From positions 1 to 64,000 of the forward strand of contig NZ_SJZB01000029.1 in assembly GCF_004337445.1 (NCBI RefSeq): a stretch of DNA of 64,000 bases, in the 5' to 3' direction. Below, piece by piece: positions 1-13,968 of this stretch; positions within the stretch are counted from its first letter, which is position 1, and each line of letters opens with the position of its first letter. A model generated the notes under the pieces. That model saw nothing but the letters and a program-made list of their open reading frames with translations. It was not told the DNA's origin and did no database searches. The DNA is from Parasulfuritortus cantonensis (lineage in GTDB: Bacteria > Pseudomonadota > Gammaproteobacteria > Burkholderiales > Thiobacillaceae). Made by a program: the position numbers and the translations under genes.

Positions 1-2057
<2,057 letters not shown>

Positions 2058-2063
2058 CTAACC

Positions 2064-2519
2064 ATGTTCACCGATGCCGAGCCCATCCCCAACGACGTGA
2101 CCATCCGGCCGGCCCACTGGCCGGAGGATGCGGCCGCCATCGCCGCGGTCCGGCGCGCCGTGTTCATCGATGAGCAGGGGGTGCCCGAGGCGCTCGAGTG
2201 GGAGGCGATCGACCCCGAGTGTGCCTGGTTCGTCGCCCAAGCCGGCGCCACCACGGTGGCCGTGGCCAGGCTGACCCCGGCCGGCCGGATCGGGCGCATG
2301 GCGGTGCTGGCACCCTGGCGTGGCCGCGGCATCGGCCGTGCCCTTCTGGAATGCTTGATCGGCCATGGCCGGCGGCTCGGCCTGGCCGGCCTGGAGTTGC
2401 ACGGCCAATGCCATGCACTCGGCTTCTACGCCCGCCAAGGCTTCCGGGCGGACGGTCCCGAATTCGCCGAGGCGGGTATCCCGCATCGGCGCATGTACAT
2501 GAATCTGAAGGAAAACTGA
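2064..2519 (+). CDS. GNAT family N-acetyltransferase
   Basis: Acetyl-CoA-dependent acyltransferase of the GNAT superfamily, about 151 aa, substrate unknown. The acetyl-CoA pyrophosphate-binding motif A is seen as [10 protein letters not shown], with the preceding beta strand [10 protein letters not shown] and the C-terminal GFYARQGF motif B. It is divergently transcribed from the ArsC-like gene and lies 2 bp before ispF, so it is probably co-transcribed with ispF and thpR. An in-frame ATG at 2043 would add seven residues; the later start MFTDAE is equally plausible. The sequence resembles the ElaA/YjcF-type single-domain enzymes most closely. Confidence 0.85.
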   Translation: MFTDAEPIPNDVTIRPAHWPEDAAAIAAVRRAVFIDEQGVPEALEWEAIDPECAWFVAQAGATTVAVARLTPAGRIGRMAVLAPWRGRGIGRALLECLIGHGRRLGLAGLELHGQCHALGFYARQGFRADGPEFAEAGIPHRRMYMNLKEN

Positions 2520-2521
2520 CT

Positions 2522-3001
2522 ATGGATCTGCGCATCGGCCACGGTTTCGACGTGCACGCCTTTGCCGAGGGACGCCGGCTGGTGATCGGCGGCGTCGACA
2601 TCCCGCACCCGGTCGGGCTGCTCGGCCATTCCGACGCCGACGTGCTCCTGCATGCGATTTGCGATGCCTTGCTGGGCGCCGCCGGACTCGGCGACATCGG
2701 CCGCCATTTCCCGGACAGCGACCCGCGCTACCGCGGCATAGACAGTCGCGAACTGCTGCGTCACGTCGCCGGCCTGCTGCGCGCCGGCGGCTGGCGGACC
2801 GGCAACGTCGACGCCACCATCATCGCCCAGGCCCCCAAGATGGCGCCCCACATCGCCGCCATGCGCGGCCACATCGCCGCCGATCTCGGCGTTGCCGCCG
2901 ACACCGTCAACGTCAAGGCCACCACGACCGAACGGCTCGGCTTCACCGGCCGCGGCGAGGGCATCGCGGCGGAAGCGGTATGCCTGATCGGGCGGGACTG
3001 A
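2522..3001 (+). CDS. ispF: 2-C-methyl-D-erythritol 2,4-cyclodiphosphate synthase
   Basis: Fifth enzyme of the non-mevalonate isoprenoid pathway; it cyclises CDP-methylerythritol 2-phosphate to MEcPP with loss of CMP. The 159-residue length is typical. Metal ligands D10 and H12 (GHGFDVHAF) and H44 ([13 protein letters not shown]) are present, as is the C-terminal CMP-binding motif [17 protein letters not shown]. The ATG lies 2 bp after the GNAT stop and the gene overlaps thpR by 22 bp. The usual neighbour ispD is not in the window, so ispDF is not a contiguous pair at this locus. Confidence 0.96.
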   Translation: MDLRIGHGFDVHAFAEGRRLVIGGVDIPHPVGLLGHSDADVLLHAICDALLGAAGLGDIGRHFPDSDPRYRGIDSRELLRHVAGLLRAGGWRTGNVDATIIAQAPKMAPHIAAMRGHIAADLGVAADTVNVKATTTERLGFTGRGEGIAAEAVCLIGRD

Positions 3002-3579
3002 CTGCCGACGGGGCCGTCGGCGCGACGACCGCGCGCCTGTTCCTGGCCCTCTGGCCGGATGCGGCGTTGCGCGGGCAACTGGCGGCGCAGGGCCGGCGCC
3101 TGCAACAGGCCCTGGGCGGTCGCCTGACCCGGCCGGAAACCATCCATCTCACCCTGGTCTTCATCGGCAACCTGGCCCGGACACGCTTGCCCGAGCTGAT
3201 GGCCGGGCTGGCCGGAATCGAGGCGGCGGCGGTCCGCATGGAGCTGGATCATGCCGAGTGCTGGCGCCACAACCATGTCGCCTTCGTGGCCCCGCGCCGG
3301 ACGCCGGCGTCCCTGCAGGAACTGGTCGGCAAGCTCGAAGCGGCCCTGACGGCGGCGGCGATCCCGTTCGACCGCCGGCCTTACCGGGCCCACGTCACCC
3401 TGGTACGCAGGGCGGACTGCGAAAAAGCGAACCCGGCGCAAGGCCGGGTATCCGATACGCCCGAGTGGGGCGTTTTCAGGCCGCTCACGTGGTCGGCCGG
3501 GCAGTTCGTGCTGGTGGAATCGGTTCCGACTCCGATCGGGGTGCGTTACGACGTGCTCGGAAGTTACGTCCTCCTATAG
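2980..3579 (+). CDS. thpR: RNA 2',3'-cyclic phosphodiesterase (2H family)
   Basis: 2H phosphoesterase (formerly 2'-5' RNA ligase, LigT) acting on 2',3'-cyclic phosphate RNA ends. The two catalytic HxT motifs are H56-L-T58 ([10 protein letters not shown]) and H138-V-T140 (AHVTLVRR). Length of 199 aa fits the family. The ATG at 2980 overlaps the ispF reading frame; a longer upstream frame is only the shadow of ispF. The stop codon overlaps the convergent gene at 3574 by 6 bp. Confidence 0.9.
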   Translation: MPDRAGLTADGAVGATTARLFLALWPDAALRGQLAAQGRRLQQALGGRLTRPETIHLTLVFIGNLARTRLPELMAGLAGIEAAAVRMELDHAECWRHNHVAFVAPRRTPASLQELVGKLEAALTAAAIPFDRRPYRAHVTLVRRADCEKANPAQGRVSDTPEWGVFRPLTWSAGQFVLVESVPTPIGVRYDVLGSYVLL

Positions 3580-4002
3580 GTAGACGTGGTTGGCCAGATG
3601 CCCGGTCAATTCCTTGACCGGCAGGTGGGTGTAATCCTTGTTGATGGCATCGCTGATCTTGCTCTTGACCTGCTGGCTGATGCGCCCGTTGATCAGGCCC
3701 ATGAAATGGGAGGAGGTCACCATGACCAGCTTCTCATAGGAATTGCTGACCCGGCCCTGCTCGAGTTCCTGGGCGATTTCCTGGGCGAAGCGTTCGGCCT
3801 CGTGTTCCTTCGGCGCCGTGGGTTGGGCATAACTGCCGGATCCGGCGAAGTTGCCAATTCGGTCACTGACCAGTTCGGCCGCGCGTTCGCGGCTTTCGGG
3901 GTGGTCGAGTTCCTTGACGAGTTCGAGACCCTTGTTCGGGCCCTTGTTGGCGAACAGCTTGGCGTGACTGGCATTGGCCACCATGATCCAGGTTATGGTC
4001 AT
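3574..4002 (-). CDS. Host attachment family protein (PF10116-like)
   Basis: A 142-aa cytoplasmic protein of the family named for an Agrobacterium factor required for attachment to plant cells. The start MTITWIMVANASHAKLFANKGPN is typical of this family, as are the central SYAQPTAPKEHEAERFAQEIAQ segment and the VMVTSSHFMGLINGRIS motif. The fold is related to release-factor eRF1 domain 2, and a direct role in attachment is not established in most bacteria. It is monocistronic, convergent with thpR, and ends within the thpR stop region. Confidence 0.8.
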   Translation of the reverse strand: MTITWIMVANASHAKLFANKGPNKGLELVKELDHPESRERAAELVSDRIGNFAGSGSYAQPTAPKEHEAERFAQEIAQELEQGRVSNSYEKLVMVTSSHFMGLINGRISQQVKSKISDAINKDYTHLPVKELTGHLANHVYL

Positions 4003-4080
4003 CGCGTTCCTCTCTGGGACGAGTTGCGTGAAGGGAAGGGGCGGCAGCCCCGGCTGTCAAATTCTGGTCACGGTTTCAAC

Positions 4081-5169
4081 TTAGGCAGTGGCCAGGATGC
4101 CGTCAAGCACACCCCGGGCGAGCGCCCCGACGTACTCCGGGTCGGCCGCCGCCAGTTCCAGCGTCGGCCCGGCCTCGGCAAGCACGAAATTCTGTCCCAG
4201 CGAACGCCGGTAGGCCGGGTCGTAGTGCTGTTCGAGCAGGTCGGCAACCAGTTCGTCCCAGCGTCCGGCCGCCGCGAGGGCCTTCCAGCGCGTTACCGTG
4301 TCGCGCCCGCGCAGTTGTATGAGGCGGTCCAGCTCGCCGCCCAGTCTGGCCGGATCGGCCATCAGGTGGGCATATTCCTCCTTGAGCAGGGCCACCCGTA
4401 CCGGAACCGGGGCGGTCAGGTTCAGGCAGGGCGAGGCGCGCATGCGGCGGAGCAGGATTTCCGGGGTATGCAGGTCGCCGATGCGCTTGCTTTCCGATTC
4501 CACGTAGACCGGGCGGTCCGGGTCGAAACGGCACAGGCGGTCCCAGACCAGGCTTTCGAACAGCTTCTGCGGCGGCTGCGGCCGGCTCGGATAGGCCCCG
4601 AGGACCGAGCCCATGTGCGCCGCCAGGTCTTCCAGGTCGAGCACCTGGCCGCCCAGGCCGGCCAGGGCGCGCAGGAAGCGGCTCTTGCCGACCCCGGTCG
4701 GGCCGCACACCACGGTGTAGGAATGACCTTCCGGAAGCCGTTCGAGATCCGCCAGGACGGTACCGCGATAGGCCTTGTAGCCACCCGCCAGTTGGGCGGC
4801 CTGCCAGCCGACCGAGCGCAGGACGTGGCTCAGGGAACCGCTCCGGGTGCCGCCCCGCCAGCAGTAGACGAGCGGCCGGTAGGTCTTGCCCTTGGCGGCG
4901 AAGTGGTTCTCCAGGTGGCTGGCGATGTTGCGCGACACCAGCGCCGCGCCCAGGCGCTTGGCCTCGAACGGCGAGACCTGTTTGTAGAGCGTGCCGACCC
5001 GGGCCCGTTCGGCGTCGTCGAGGACCGGCAGGTTGACGGCGCCGGGGATGTGGTCGTCGGCATACTCGCCCGGCGAACGGACGTCGATGACCTCGTCGAA
5101 GGCGTCCAGCTCGTCCAGACCGGCGATCTCCGGGCGTCCGCGCGGGGCCCTGCCATCGGCGCAGATCAT
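4081..5169 (-). CDS. mnmH: tRNA 2-selenouridine synthase
   Basis: Replaces 2-thiouridine with 2-selenouridine (via a geranylated intermediate) at the wobble position of some tRNAs using selenophosphate. The N-terminal rhodanese domain (about 20-130) has the active cysteine C103 in VYCWRGGTRS. The C-terminal half has a P-loop, GPTGVGKSRF, near residues 156-165, and the ESESKRIGDLH signature. Length 362 aa is normal. It is upstream of nothing obvious on this strand and 16 bp downstream of smpB; a selenophosphate synthase gene (selD), which the reaction would need, is not in the window. Confidence 0.95.
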   Translation of the reverse strand: MICADGRAPRGRPEIAGLDELDAFDEVIDVRSPGEYADDHIPGAVNLPVLDDAERARVGTLYKQVSPFEAKRLGAALVSRNIASHLENHFAAKGKTYRPLVYCWRGGTRSGSLSHVLRSVGWQAAQLAGGYKAYRGTVLADLERLPEGHSYTVVCGPTGVGKSRFLRALAGLGGQVLDLEDLAAHMGSVLGAYPSRPQPPQKLFESLVWDRLCRFDPDRPVYVESESKRIGDLHTPEILLRRMRASPCLNLTAPVPVRVALLKEEYAHLMADPARLGGELDRLIQLRGRDTVTRWKALAAAGRWDELVADLLEQHYDPAYRRSLGQNFVLAEAGPTLELAAADPEYVGALARGVLDGILATA

Positions 5170-5185
5170 CGCGCCCGGCCCCGGC

Positions 5186-5632
5186 TCATGCCTCCCTCCG
5201 CATCAGGCGCTGCTTCTCGCGCTGCCAGTCGCGCTCCTTCTCGGTGGCCCGCTTGTCGAATTGCTTCTTGCCCTTGCCGAGGCCGACCTCCAGCTTGACC
5301 CGGCCCTTGGCGTAATGCATGTCCAGCGGGACCAGGGTGTAGCCGGCCCGTTCCACCTTGCCGATCAGCTTCTTGATCTCCTCGGCGTGCAGGAGCAGCT
5401 TGCGGCTCCTGGTCGGGTCCGGCTTGATGTGGGTGGAGGCGGTCACCAGCGGGCTGATGTGGCAGCCGATCAGCCAGACCGCGCCGTTGCGCAGGACCAC
5501 GTAGGCCTCCTTCAACTGCACGCGGCCGGCCCGGATGGCCTTGACCTCCCAGCCCTCCAGCACCAGTCCGGCCTCGTATTTCTCCTCGACGAAGTAATCG
5601 TGGAAGGCTTTGCGGTTATCGATGATGCTCAT
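5186..5632 (-). CDS. smpB: SsrA-binding protein SmpB
   Basis: Binds tmRNA and delivers it to stalled ribosomes in trans-translation. At 148 aa it is slightly short but complete: it starts [22 protein letters not shown], has the conserved [14 protein letters not shown] segment, and ends in the basic tail [27 protein letters not shown]-like region needed on the ribosome. It is divergent from ratA, with a 68-bp intergenic region holding both promoters, an arrangement widespread in beta- and gammaproteobacteria. Confidence 0.97.
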   Translation of the reverse strand: MSIIDNRKAFHDYFVEEKYEAGLVLEGWEVKAIRAGRVQLKEAYVVLRNGAVWLIGCHISPLVTASTHIKPDPTRSRKLLLHAEEIKKLIGKVERAGYTLVPLDMHYAKGRVKLEVGLGKGKKQFDKRATEKERDWQREKQRLMRREA

Positions 5633-5700
5633 GTGGGATGGGGAACTCGGCTGGTTTTCGTGTATTTTAACAGCCCCATCATCAACGCCCGCTGTCCGTC

Positions 5701-6138
5701 ATGCCACAAGTCGTCAAATCCGTACTGGTGCCGTATACCCCCGCGGAGATGTACGACCTGGTCGACGACGTCGAGGAGTATCCAAAGTTCCTGCCCTGGT
5801 GTGCCGGCACCGACCTGCACGTGCGCGACGACGAGACGACCGAAGCGACCCTGAAGATCGGCTACAAGTCGATCCGCCACGAGTTCACCACCGTGAACAG
5901 CAAGCGCTATCCGAACGAGATGCTGCTCCGGCTCAAGGAAGGGCCGTTCCACCACCTGGACGGCGCCTGGCACTTCCGGCCGCTCGGTGACGCCGCCTGC
6001 AAGATCGAGTTCATGCTGCACTATGAGTTTTCCAGCCATCTGCTGGAAAAGGCCCTGGGGGCCGTATTCGGCCATATCGTCAACAGTCTGGTCGACGCCT
6101 TCGTCGAACGGGCCGAAAAGGTCTACGGTGAGCGATGA
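5701..6138 (+). CDS. ratA: RatA/Coq10-family START-domain protein
   Basis: START/polyketide-cyclase fold protein of the RatA/COQ10 family, 145 aa. In E. coli RatA was reported as a ribosome association toxin; homologues in respiratory bacteria may bind ubiquinone instead, so the molecular role here is open. Conserved features are [18 protein letters not shown] near the N-terminus and the C-terminal [14 protein letters not shown] helix. It overlaps rnfH by 4 bp (ATGA), so the two are co-translated, and it is divergent from smpB as in many proteobacteria. Confidence 0.93.
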   Translation: MPQVVKSVLVPYTPAEMYDLVDDVEEYPKFLPWCAGTDLHVRDDETTEATLKIGYKSIRHEFTTVNSKRYPNEMLLRLKEGPFHHLDGAWHFRPLGDAACKIEFMLHYEFSSHLLEKALGAVFGHIVNSLVDAFVERAEKVYGER

Positions 6139-6443
6139 TGATCCATGTCGAAGTGATCTACGCCCTCAAGGAACGCCAGCAGACGGTCGGCCTCGACGTC
6201 GAGGAGGGCTGCACGGTCCGCCAGGCGGTGGAACGTTCCGGCCTGCTCGCCGAGCATCCCGAGATCGATCTGGCGAAGAGCAAACTGGGGATATGGAACA
6301 AGCTGGCCAAGCCGGATGCCGTGCTGCGCGACCGCGACCGGGTCGAGATCTACCGGCCGTTGATCGCCGACCCCAAGGAGGTGCGCAAGCAGCGCGCCGC
6401 GGAGGGCAAGGCCATGAAGAAGGGCGGCGGCGAGGCCGAATGA
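6135..6443 (+). CDS. rnfH: RnfH family ubiquitin-fold protein
   Basis: A 102-aa beta-grasp protein (UPF0125). It starts [25 protein letters not shown] and carries the family core [19 protein letters not shown] and [21 protein letters not shown]. In E. coli it is the partner gene of ratA (RatB), with unknown biochemical role despite the Rnf name. It overlaps ratA and is followed immediately by a perfect terminator hairpin. Confidence 0.93.
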   Translation: MMIHVEVIYALKERQQTVGLDVEEGCTVRQAVERSGLLAEHPEIDLAKSKLGIWNKLAKPDAVLRDRDRVEIYRPLIADPKEVRKQRAAEGKAMKKGGGEAE

Positions 6444-6454
6444 GGCCGGAAAAC

Positions 6455-6482
6455 GAAACGGGCGGCCGTAGCCGCCCGTTTC
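6455..6482 (+). terminator. Terminator after ratA-rnfH
   Basis: Perfect 12-bp inverted repeat GAAACGGGCGGC / GCCGCCCGTTTC with a CGTA loop, starting 11 bp after the rnfH stop. There is only a short T-run, and the hairpin can serve the convergent lipoprotein gene as well, so it is probably bidirectional. Confidence 0.75.
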
Positions 6483-6500
6483 AGCGTCCCGAGACCGGGA

Positions 6501-6839
6501 TCACTTCATCTCGGTGGACGGATAGTCGGGCTGGTGGGCGCTGACCTTGCACAGCGCGCTGACCATCTGGGCCTGCTTGATCACGGTTGCGCTGTCGGCC
6601 ACCTTGGCGGCTTCCTGAGCCTTCTTCAGGGCGCTCTCGGCAGGAATCCAATAGGTGAACGAGGCCTGCGCGGCCTTGGCATCCGCCTGGGCCTGGGCCA
6701 GCGCCGCCTGGGCTTCCGCACTCAGGGTGGGCTTGGCCGGCTCGGCGGGCGCGGCCGCCTGTTCGGAGGTGCTCGCACAGGCGGCAACGGACAGGCCCAT
6801 CAGGGCGGCCAGGACGGCGGAAGCGTAGCGATTGTTCAT
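6501..6839 (-). CDS. Small lipoprotein, alanine-rich
   Basis: A 112-aa lipoprotein of unknown function. It has a signal peptide with a lipobox-like SVAACAS, where the lipidated Cys would be near residue 20. This is followed by an Ala/Pro/Gln-rich helical segment (QAALAQAQADAKAAQASF) resembling the helical repeats of outer-membrane-associated lipoproteins. The start MNNRYASAV at 6839 was chosen because it gives a proper signal peptide; the frame extends to 6866. It is convergent with rnfH and divergent from guaB. The specific family was not recognised. Confidence 0.7.
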   Translation of the reverse strand: MNNRYASAVLAALMGLSVAACASTSEQAAAPAEPAKPTLSAEAQAALAQAQADAKAAQASFTYWIPAESALKKAQEAAKVADSATVIKQAQMVSALCKVSAHQPDYPSTEMK

Positions 6840-7007
6840 GTCAACTCCTCTTTGACGGCAACACATTATTGAAATCCGAGCCTATTCCTCGGGTATCCGC
6901 GAAACTTAATGGCATATATCGGCGGCGTCAATCCTACAAATGTATATCCGTACATCAGGGCATCGTGATACCGGGTTGCAGGCAGTCGCCCGGACGCCCG
7001 CGAACCC

Positions 7008-7013
7008 GTATAA
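7008..7013 (+). promoter_or_regulatory. Probable -10 element for guaB
   Basis: A perfect TATAAT lies 28 bp before the guaB start. No convincing -35 hexamer is found at 17 bp; a TTGCAG is present farther upstream at 6976. The assignment is therefore only moderate. Confidence 0.45.
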
Positions 7014-8501
<1,488 letters not shown>

Positions 8502-8556
8502 CCGACCACCCAGGAAGAGGAGGGCGCCGCCCTCCTTTTTTCATTGAGCCGCCGCC

Positions 8557-10109
<1,553 letters not shown>

Positions 10110-10119
<10 letters not shown>

Positions 10120-10634
10120 GGTGGCCGACCCGGGCGGGCCTCAAGCGCCTGCTCGTCGACGTCGTCCTGTTCGTCGCGGTGGTGTTCGGCATCCAGGCCT
10201 GGCAACAGCGCGACGTGCCGAGCGGCCCGGCACCGGCCATCGCCGGCGACCTGGCCGACGGCAGCCGCTTCGACCTCGCCGCCTGGCGCGCCGAGCATCC
10301 GGACCAGCCGGTCGCCCTGCATTTCTGGGCCGACTGGTGCCCGATCTGCGCCAAGGAGGAGGGCAACGTAACCGCCGTCCTGGCCGACTGGCCGGTGATG
10401 ACGGTGGCCATGCAGTCCGGCCCCGCCACCCAGGTCACCGGGCACCTCGACAGCCACAAGCTCGCTTGGCCGACGCTGGTCGACAGCGACGGCCGCATCG
10501 CCGCGGCCTACGGTCTCAAGGGCGTGCCGGCCTTCGTGGTGATCGGCCGCGACGGCCGTCTCCGCTCGGTCTCGACCGGCTATACCACCGAACTGGGCAT
10601 GCGCCTGCGCCTATGGTGGGCGGCGCGCTCCTAG
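10110..10634 (+). CDS. Membrane-anchored thioredoxin-like (TlpA/ScsD-type) protein
   Basis: Periplasmic thiol:disulfide protein of 174 aa. An N-terminal signal anchor ([18 protein letters not shown], about 14-31) is followed by a thioredoxin fold with the active site WCPIC (C77 and C80) and cis-proline region [11 protein letters not shown]. The likely role is periplasmic reduction or quality control of cysteines, as for ScsD/TlpA proteins. The only start that includes the anchor is GTG at 10110, overlapping guaA by 10 bp, so it is translationally coupled to the guaBA operon, an arrangement with no obvious functional logic. Confidence 0.82.
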
Positions 10635-10650
10635 CCCGGCGGCCCGGGCG

Positions 10651-10896
10651 TCATTCGCCGCGGAAGCCATTCTTATAGGCCTCCCGTTCGGCCTCGGACA
10701 TATGCGCGTAGCCGTCATCGCTCGGCTTGCCGGCGTGCCGTGGATCGTCCTGGATGTCGTCATGCAGTTTCTTGCCCTTGCGATAGGCCTCGTCGACCTG
10801 CTGCTGAGCCTGATGCCTTTCCGCGGCATCGATGTCGTCACAGCCGAAAATCTGTTGGCCGGAACCGACCGTCATCCCTGGTTTTCTTTGGCTCAT
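10651..10896 (-). CDS. Small acidic/charged conserved protein
   Basis: An 81-aa hydrophilic protein of unknown function: it has no signal, no membrane segment and is rich in Asp, Gln and Lys (DAAERHQAQQQVDEAYRKGKK). The start MSQRKPGMTV has a purine-rich region AAGGAGATGG upstream on this strand, which supports translation. It is convergent with the thioredoxin gene. No family recognised. Confidence 0.55.
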   Translation of the reverse strand: MSQRKPGMTVGSGQQIFGCDDIDAAERHQAQQQVDEAYRKGKKLHDDIQDDPRHAGKPSDDGYAHMSEAEREAYKNGFRGE

Positions 10897-10963
10897 CGTC
10901 CATCTCCTTGTGGAAACTCGCCACATGGCCCTATCAGGTTAGTACATTCATTCCAGTGCGGGG

Positions 10964-12874
10964 CTAAATGCGCCAGTTGAGTTCGAGCCGGACCAGGCGC
11001 GCCTGGCCCAGGCGGAAGAACCCGGTCAGGTAGCGGCGATCGAACAGGTTGTCGACCGCCAGGGTGAGGTCCAGGTCACGCCAGCGCCGGCTCAGGCTGG
11101 CGTCGACCACGGCGTAGGCCGGCTTGAGCCAGTCGTAGCCGGCGCCATCGCGCCGGCTGTTGGCCTCGTCGGTATAGGCGGCGCTGGCGTAGCGCAGGGC
11201 CAGGCGGCCGGCCAGTCCGGCCGACTCGTAGGCCAGGGCGGCGTTCAGCTTGTGCCGCGGCATGTCCGGCAGGACGTTGCCGACCCGCTCCGGATGGCTG
11301 CGCTCGCTGACGATGCGGGTCCGGTTCCAGGTGTAGTTGAGGCTGGCCGTCCAGGCGTCGTCCAGGCGCCAGCGCGTCTCCAGTTCCAGGCCGCGCGCCT
11401 CGGCCTCGCCGATGTTGGCGTAGCGGCGTTTGACCGGCGTGCCGTAGTCGACGATGAGCATGCCGATCTTGTCGGTCCAGACCGTCTGGAACAGGGTCGC
11501 GGCCAGGGTCGCCCGCGTCCCGGCCCGGTATTCCAGGCCGATGTCGCGGGTCAGCGAACGTTCCGGCTTCAGGTCCGGGTTGCCCAGCAGCCAGGCGGCC
11601 GCGCCCAGGTCGGTGTAGTAGAGCTGGTAGGGCGAGGGGGGCACGAAACCGGTGCCCGCGGAGGCGACCAGGCGGAGCCCTTGGCCGACCGGCCAGCGCA
11701 GGGCCGCCTTCGGGTTGAAGGACTGCCGGACCACGGCCGCCCGGGCGGCGCTGCCGCCGCCGGCGTCGTACAGGTCGACGGCGGGATACTCGTGGCGGTC
11801 CAGGCGGGCGTCCAGGCTCAGTTCGGGACCGTCCGCCCAGCGGCGTTGGTAATGGCCGAGCAGGGCGCGGTTGACGGTGGCGGCGTCGAGCATGAACTCA
11901 GCCTCGGCGCCGCCGTAGGGACGGATGACGTAGCGGTCGCGGCTGTGCCGGTACACGGCACCCAGGTGCCAGGCGGCGTTACCGCCGGCGCCGGCCAGGG
12001 TCAGGGTGAGGTCGGTGTTGGCGCCGCTCGAGTCGACGTGGCGGTCAGCCGCCAGGCCGGCGGCGTCGCTGCCGGTGCCGGTGTCCATGAGGCCGAGGTC
12101 GTCGTAGCCCTCGTGGCCGGCCACCAGCTCCAGTCTGAGGCCGTCGGCCAGGGTACGGCCCAGGGTGGCCCGCACGGCGTCGGCCCGGTAGTGCTCCCAC
12201 CAGTTCGGCCGGCCGTAGCCGGACAGGCTGTCGGTATGCCTGACCTCCAGGTCGAGGCCGGCCGCACCGGGGTGGTAGCCGGCGCGCAGGCTGGCCGAGC
12301 GGTTGCGGTAGCGTTCCGAGTCGACCGTGACCTGGTTCGGATAGGGCGCCGCCGGCACGCGCCGGCTGCCTTGCTCGAATTCGTCGGCCAGGACCAGGCC
12401 CAAACGCCAGCCGGCCGCCGCCCGTTCGCCGCTGAAGCGGGCGCCCAGGCTGCCGTGGGCGCTGCCGAGCAGGCTGACGACCGGGCGCACGGCGCGCCGG
12501 TGGGTGGTGACCACGATGGCGCCGCCCATGGCGTTGGCGCCGTAGCGTGCCGACGCTGCCCCGCGCAGTATGTCGATACGTTCGACGTCGTCGGGATTGA
12601 CCAGGGCGAGATCGGAGAGCGCGGCCGGGAGACCGTCCAGGACCACGGCGATGCCCTGGACGCCGCGCAGGGTCAGGCTGCCCGAGCTGTCCTCGACGCC
12701 GGCCCGGCTGCGCAGCAGGTCGACCAGGCTGGCCGGGCGCTCGCGCCGGATGTCGGCGGCGGTGATCGCCGAGGCATTGCCGTCGTCCTCGGCGCGCGCG
12801 ACCAGGACCAGTCCGGCCAGCCAGGCGGCCAGGATTCGGCGGCGCCAGGGGACGCCGCGGCCCGGCCGCGTCAT
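10964..12874 (-). CDS. TonB-dependent outer-membrane receptor
   Basis: Outer-membrane active transporter of 636 aa, probably for a ferric siderophore or other metal chelate. A signal peptide (about 1-28, ending VLVARA) is followed directly by the plug domain (VDLLRSRAGVEDSSGSLTLRGVQG, DVERIDILRGAASARYGANAMGGAIVV) and a 22-strand barrel ending in LNWRI. No STN domain is present, so it is a transporter rather than a FecA-type signal transducer. The 4-bp ATGA overlap with the upstream PepSY gene shows an operon with it and with the STN-containing receptor. The substrate cannot be read from sequence. Confidence 0.9.
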   Translation of the reverse strand: MTRPGRGVPWRRRILAAWLAGLVLVARAEDDGNASAITAADIRRERPASLVDLLRSRAGVEDSSGSLTLRGVQGIAVVLDGLPAALSDLALVNPDDVERIDILRGAASARYGANAMGGAIVVTTHRRAVRPVVSLLGSAHGSLGARFSGERAAAGWRLGLVLADEFEQGSRRVPAAPYPNQVTVDSERYRNRSASLRAGYHPGAAGLDLEVRHTDSLSGYGRPNWWEHYRADAVRATLGRTLADGLRLELVAGHEGYDDLGLMDTGTGSDAAGLAADRHVDSSGANTDLTLTLAGAGGNAAWHLGAVYRHSRDRYVIRPYGGAEAEFMLDAATVNRALLGHYQRRWADGPELSLDARLDRHEYPAVDLYDAGGGSAARAAVVRQSFNPKAALRWPVGQGLRLVASAGTGFVPPSPYQLYYTDLGAAAWLLGNPDLKPERSLTRDIGLEYRAGTRATLAATLFQTVWTDKIGMLIVDYGTPVKRRYANIGEAEARGLELETRWRLDDAWTASLNYTWNRTRIVSERSHPERVGNVLPDMPRHKLNAALAYESAGLAGRLALRYASAAYTDEANSRRDGAGYDWLKPAYAVVDASLSRRWRDLDLTLAVDNLFDRRYLTGFFRLGQARLVRLELNWRI

Positions 12875-13953
12875 CCCGGCAGGCCCACCTCGCCGGCGCC
12901 GCGTCGACGCAGACGCCAGCGGCGCCAGGCGGCCGCCGCCCCACCCCAGGTGAGGTAGAACAGGACCAGGGCGACCGCGTCCATGATGTTGAAGCCGTCC
13001 AGACCGCCCAGGTAGCGGCCGTCGTGGACGATGAAGGCGGCGCTGACCGGGTTGTTGCGCCAGTCCTCGATGCGCTCGATGCGCATGCTCCGGGTGTCGA
13101 CGACGACCGCGTCGCCGGCGATGTCGGCGCCGAAGCCGGCCAGCTTGACCCGGCCGTCGGCCCCCAGGTAGTAGCTGTGGGGCCGGCTGCCCAGGGCCCG
13201 TTCGGCCAACTGCGCGGCCTGGTCCAGGGACCCCGGGTGCAGCGGTTCCGCCAGGGCGAGCGCGGGGATCGGCCGCGAGGCCGGGTCGGGCGCCGGCAAC
13301 AGGGCGGGAAAATCGAACATCAGGGTGGTGACCGCGATGACCAGGGTGAACGGGGCGCTCCACAGGCCCAGACGGGCGTGCCAGCGCAACGGCGGGGAGC
13401 CGCTACGGCCGGCGCGGCGATCGCGTACGCGCATGGCCAGGCCGGTCGTCAGCAGGGCGAGCAGGGCGCAGGCGGTGACGCTGGCCAGGTTCAGGCCGTC
13501 GATGCCGAACCATTGGTAGGCGTGGATGCCGTGGCCGATGAGGAACAGCGAGTTGCCGAGGTCCTCGACCCGGACGATGGCCTGGCGCCGGATGTCGACC
13601 ACGTAGGTGGTATGGCGCGGCGCCCGGCTGCCGGCGTGGTCGTGGCCGCCGGCGAAGCCGCCCACGCGCGCCAGTCCGGTACGGTCCAGCACCACCACGT
13701 TGGGCCGGGCACCGTGCGCCCGGGCGACCAGGGCCACGGTCTGGTCGATGGCGCCCGGCCGTACCGGCTCGGCCAACGCGACGGCCGGGATGGCGCGGGA
13801 GTCGAACAGCCGCGCCGACGTGGCGTGCAACGCGGCCGGATGGGTGAGGGCCACGGCGAGGAGCAGCGACAGGGTGATGAAGGGCGCCGCCGCCAGACCG
13901 ACGCAGCGGTGCAGGCGGGTCAGCCGGTCGGCGCGGGCGGGTGCGTACGGCAT
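12871..13953 (-). CDS. PepSY-associated transmembrane protein (putative periplasmic/siderophore reductase)
   Basis: Integral inner-membrane protein of 360 aa with four predicted TM segments (about 18-38, 157-178, 198-218 and 325-342) and two periplasmic PepSY-like regions. Conserved membrane histidines are visible (LHRCVG, HGIHAYQW, WHARLGLWSAPF), as in the PepSY_TM family. Such proteins adjoin TonB receptors and have been implicated in ferric-siderophore reduction. It sits between the two receptors of this locus, overlapping the downstream one by 4 bp. Confidence 0.85.
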   Translation of the reverse strand: MPYAPARADRLTRLHRCVGLAAAPFITLSLLLAVALTHPAALHATSARLFDSRAIPAVALAEPVRPGAIDQTVALVARAHGARPNVVVLDRTGLARVGGFAGGHDHAGSRAPRHTTYVVDIRRQAIVRVEDLGNSLFLIGHGIHAYQWFGIDGLNLASVTACALLALLTTGLAMRVRDRRAGRSGSPPLRWHARLGLWSAPFTLVIAVTTLMFDFPALLPAPDPASRPIPALALAEPLHPGSLDQAAQLAERALGSRPHSYYLGADGRVKLAGFGADIAGDAVVVDTRSMRIERIEDWRNNPVSAAFIVHDGRYLGGLDGFNIMDAVALVLFYLTWGGAAAAWRRWRLRRRGAGEVGLPG

Positions 13954-13968
13954 GGCGCGGCCGCTCCC

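Noticed and set aside
3586-5298. 570-codon forward frame opposite mnmH and the attachment protein
   Set aside because: It mirrors mnmH on the other strand; sequence is low in structure and lacks motifs.
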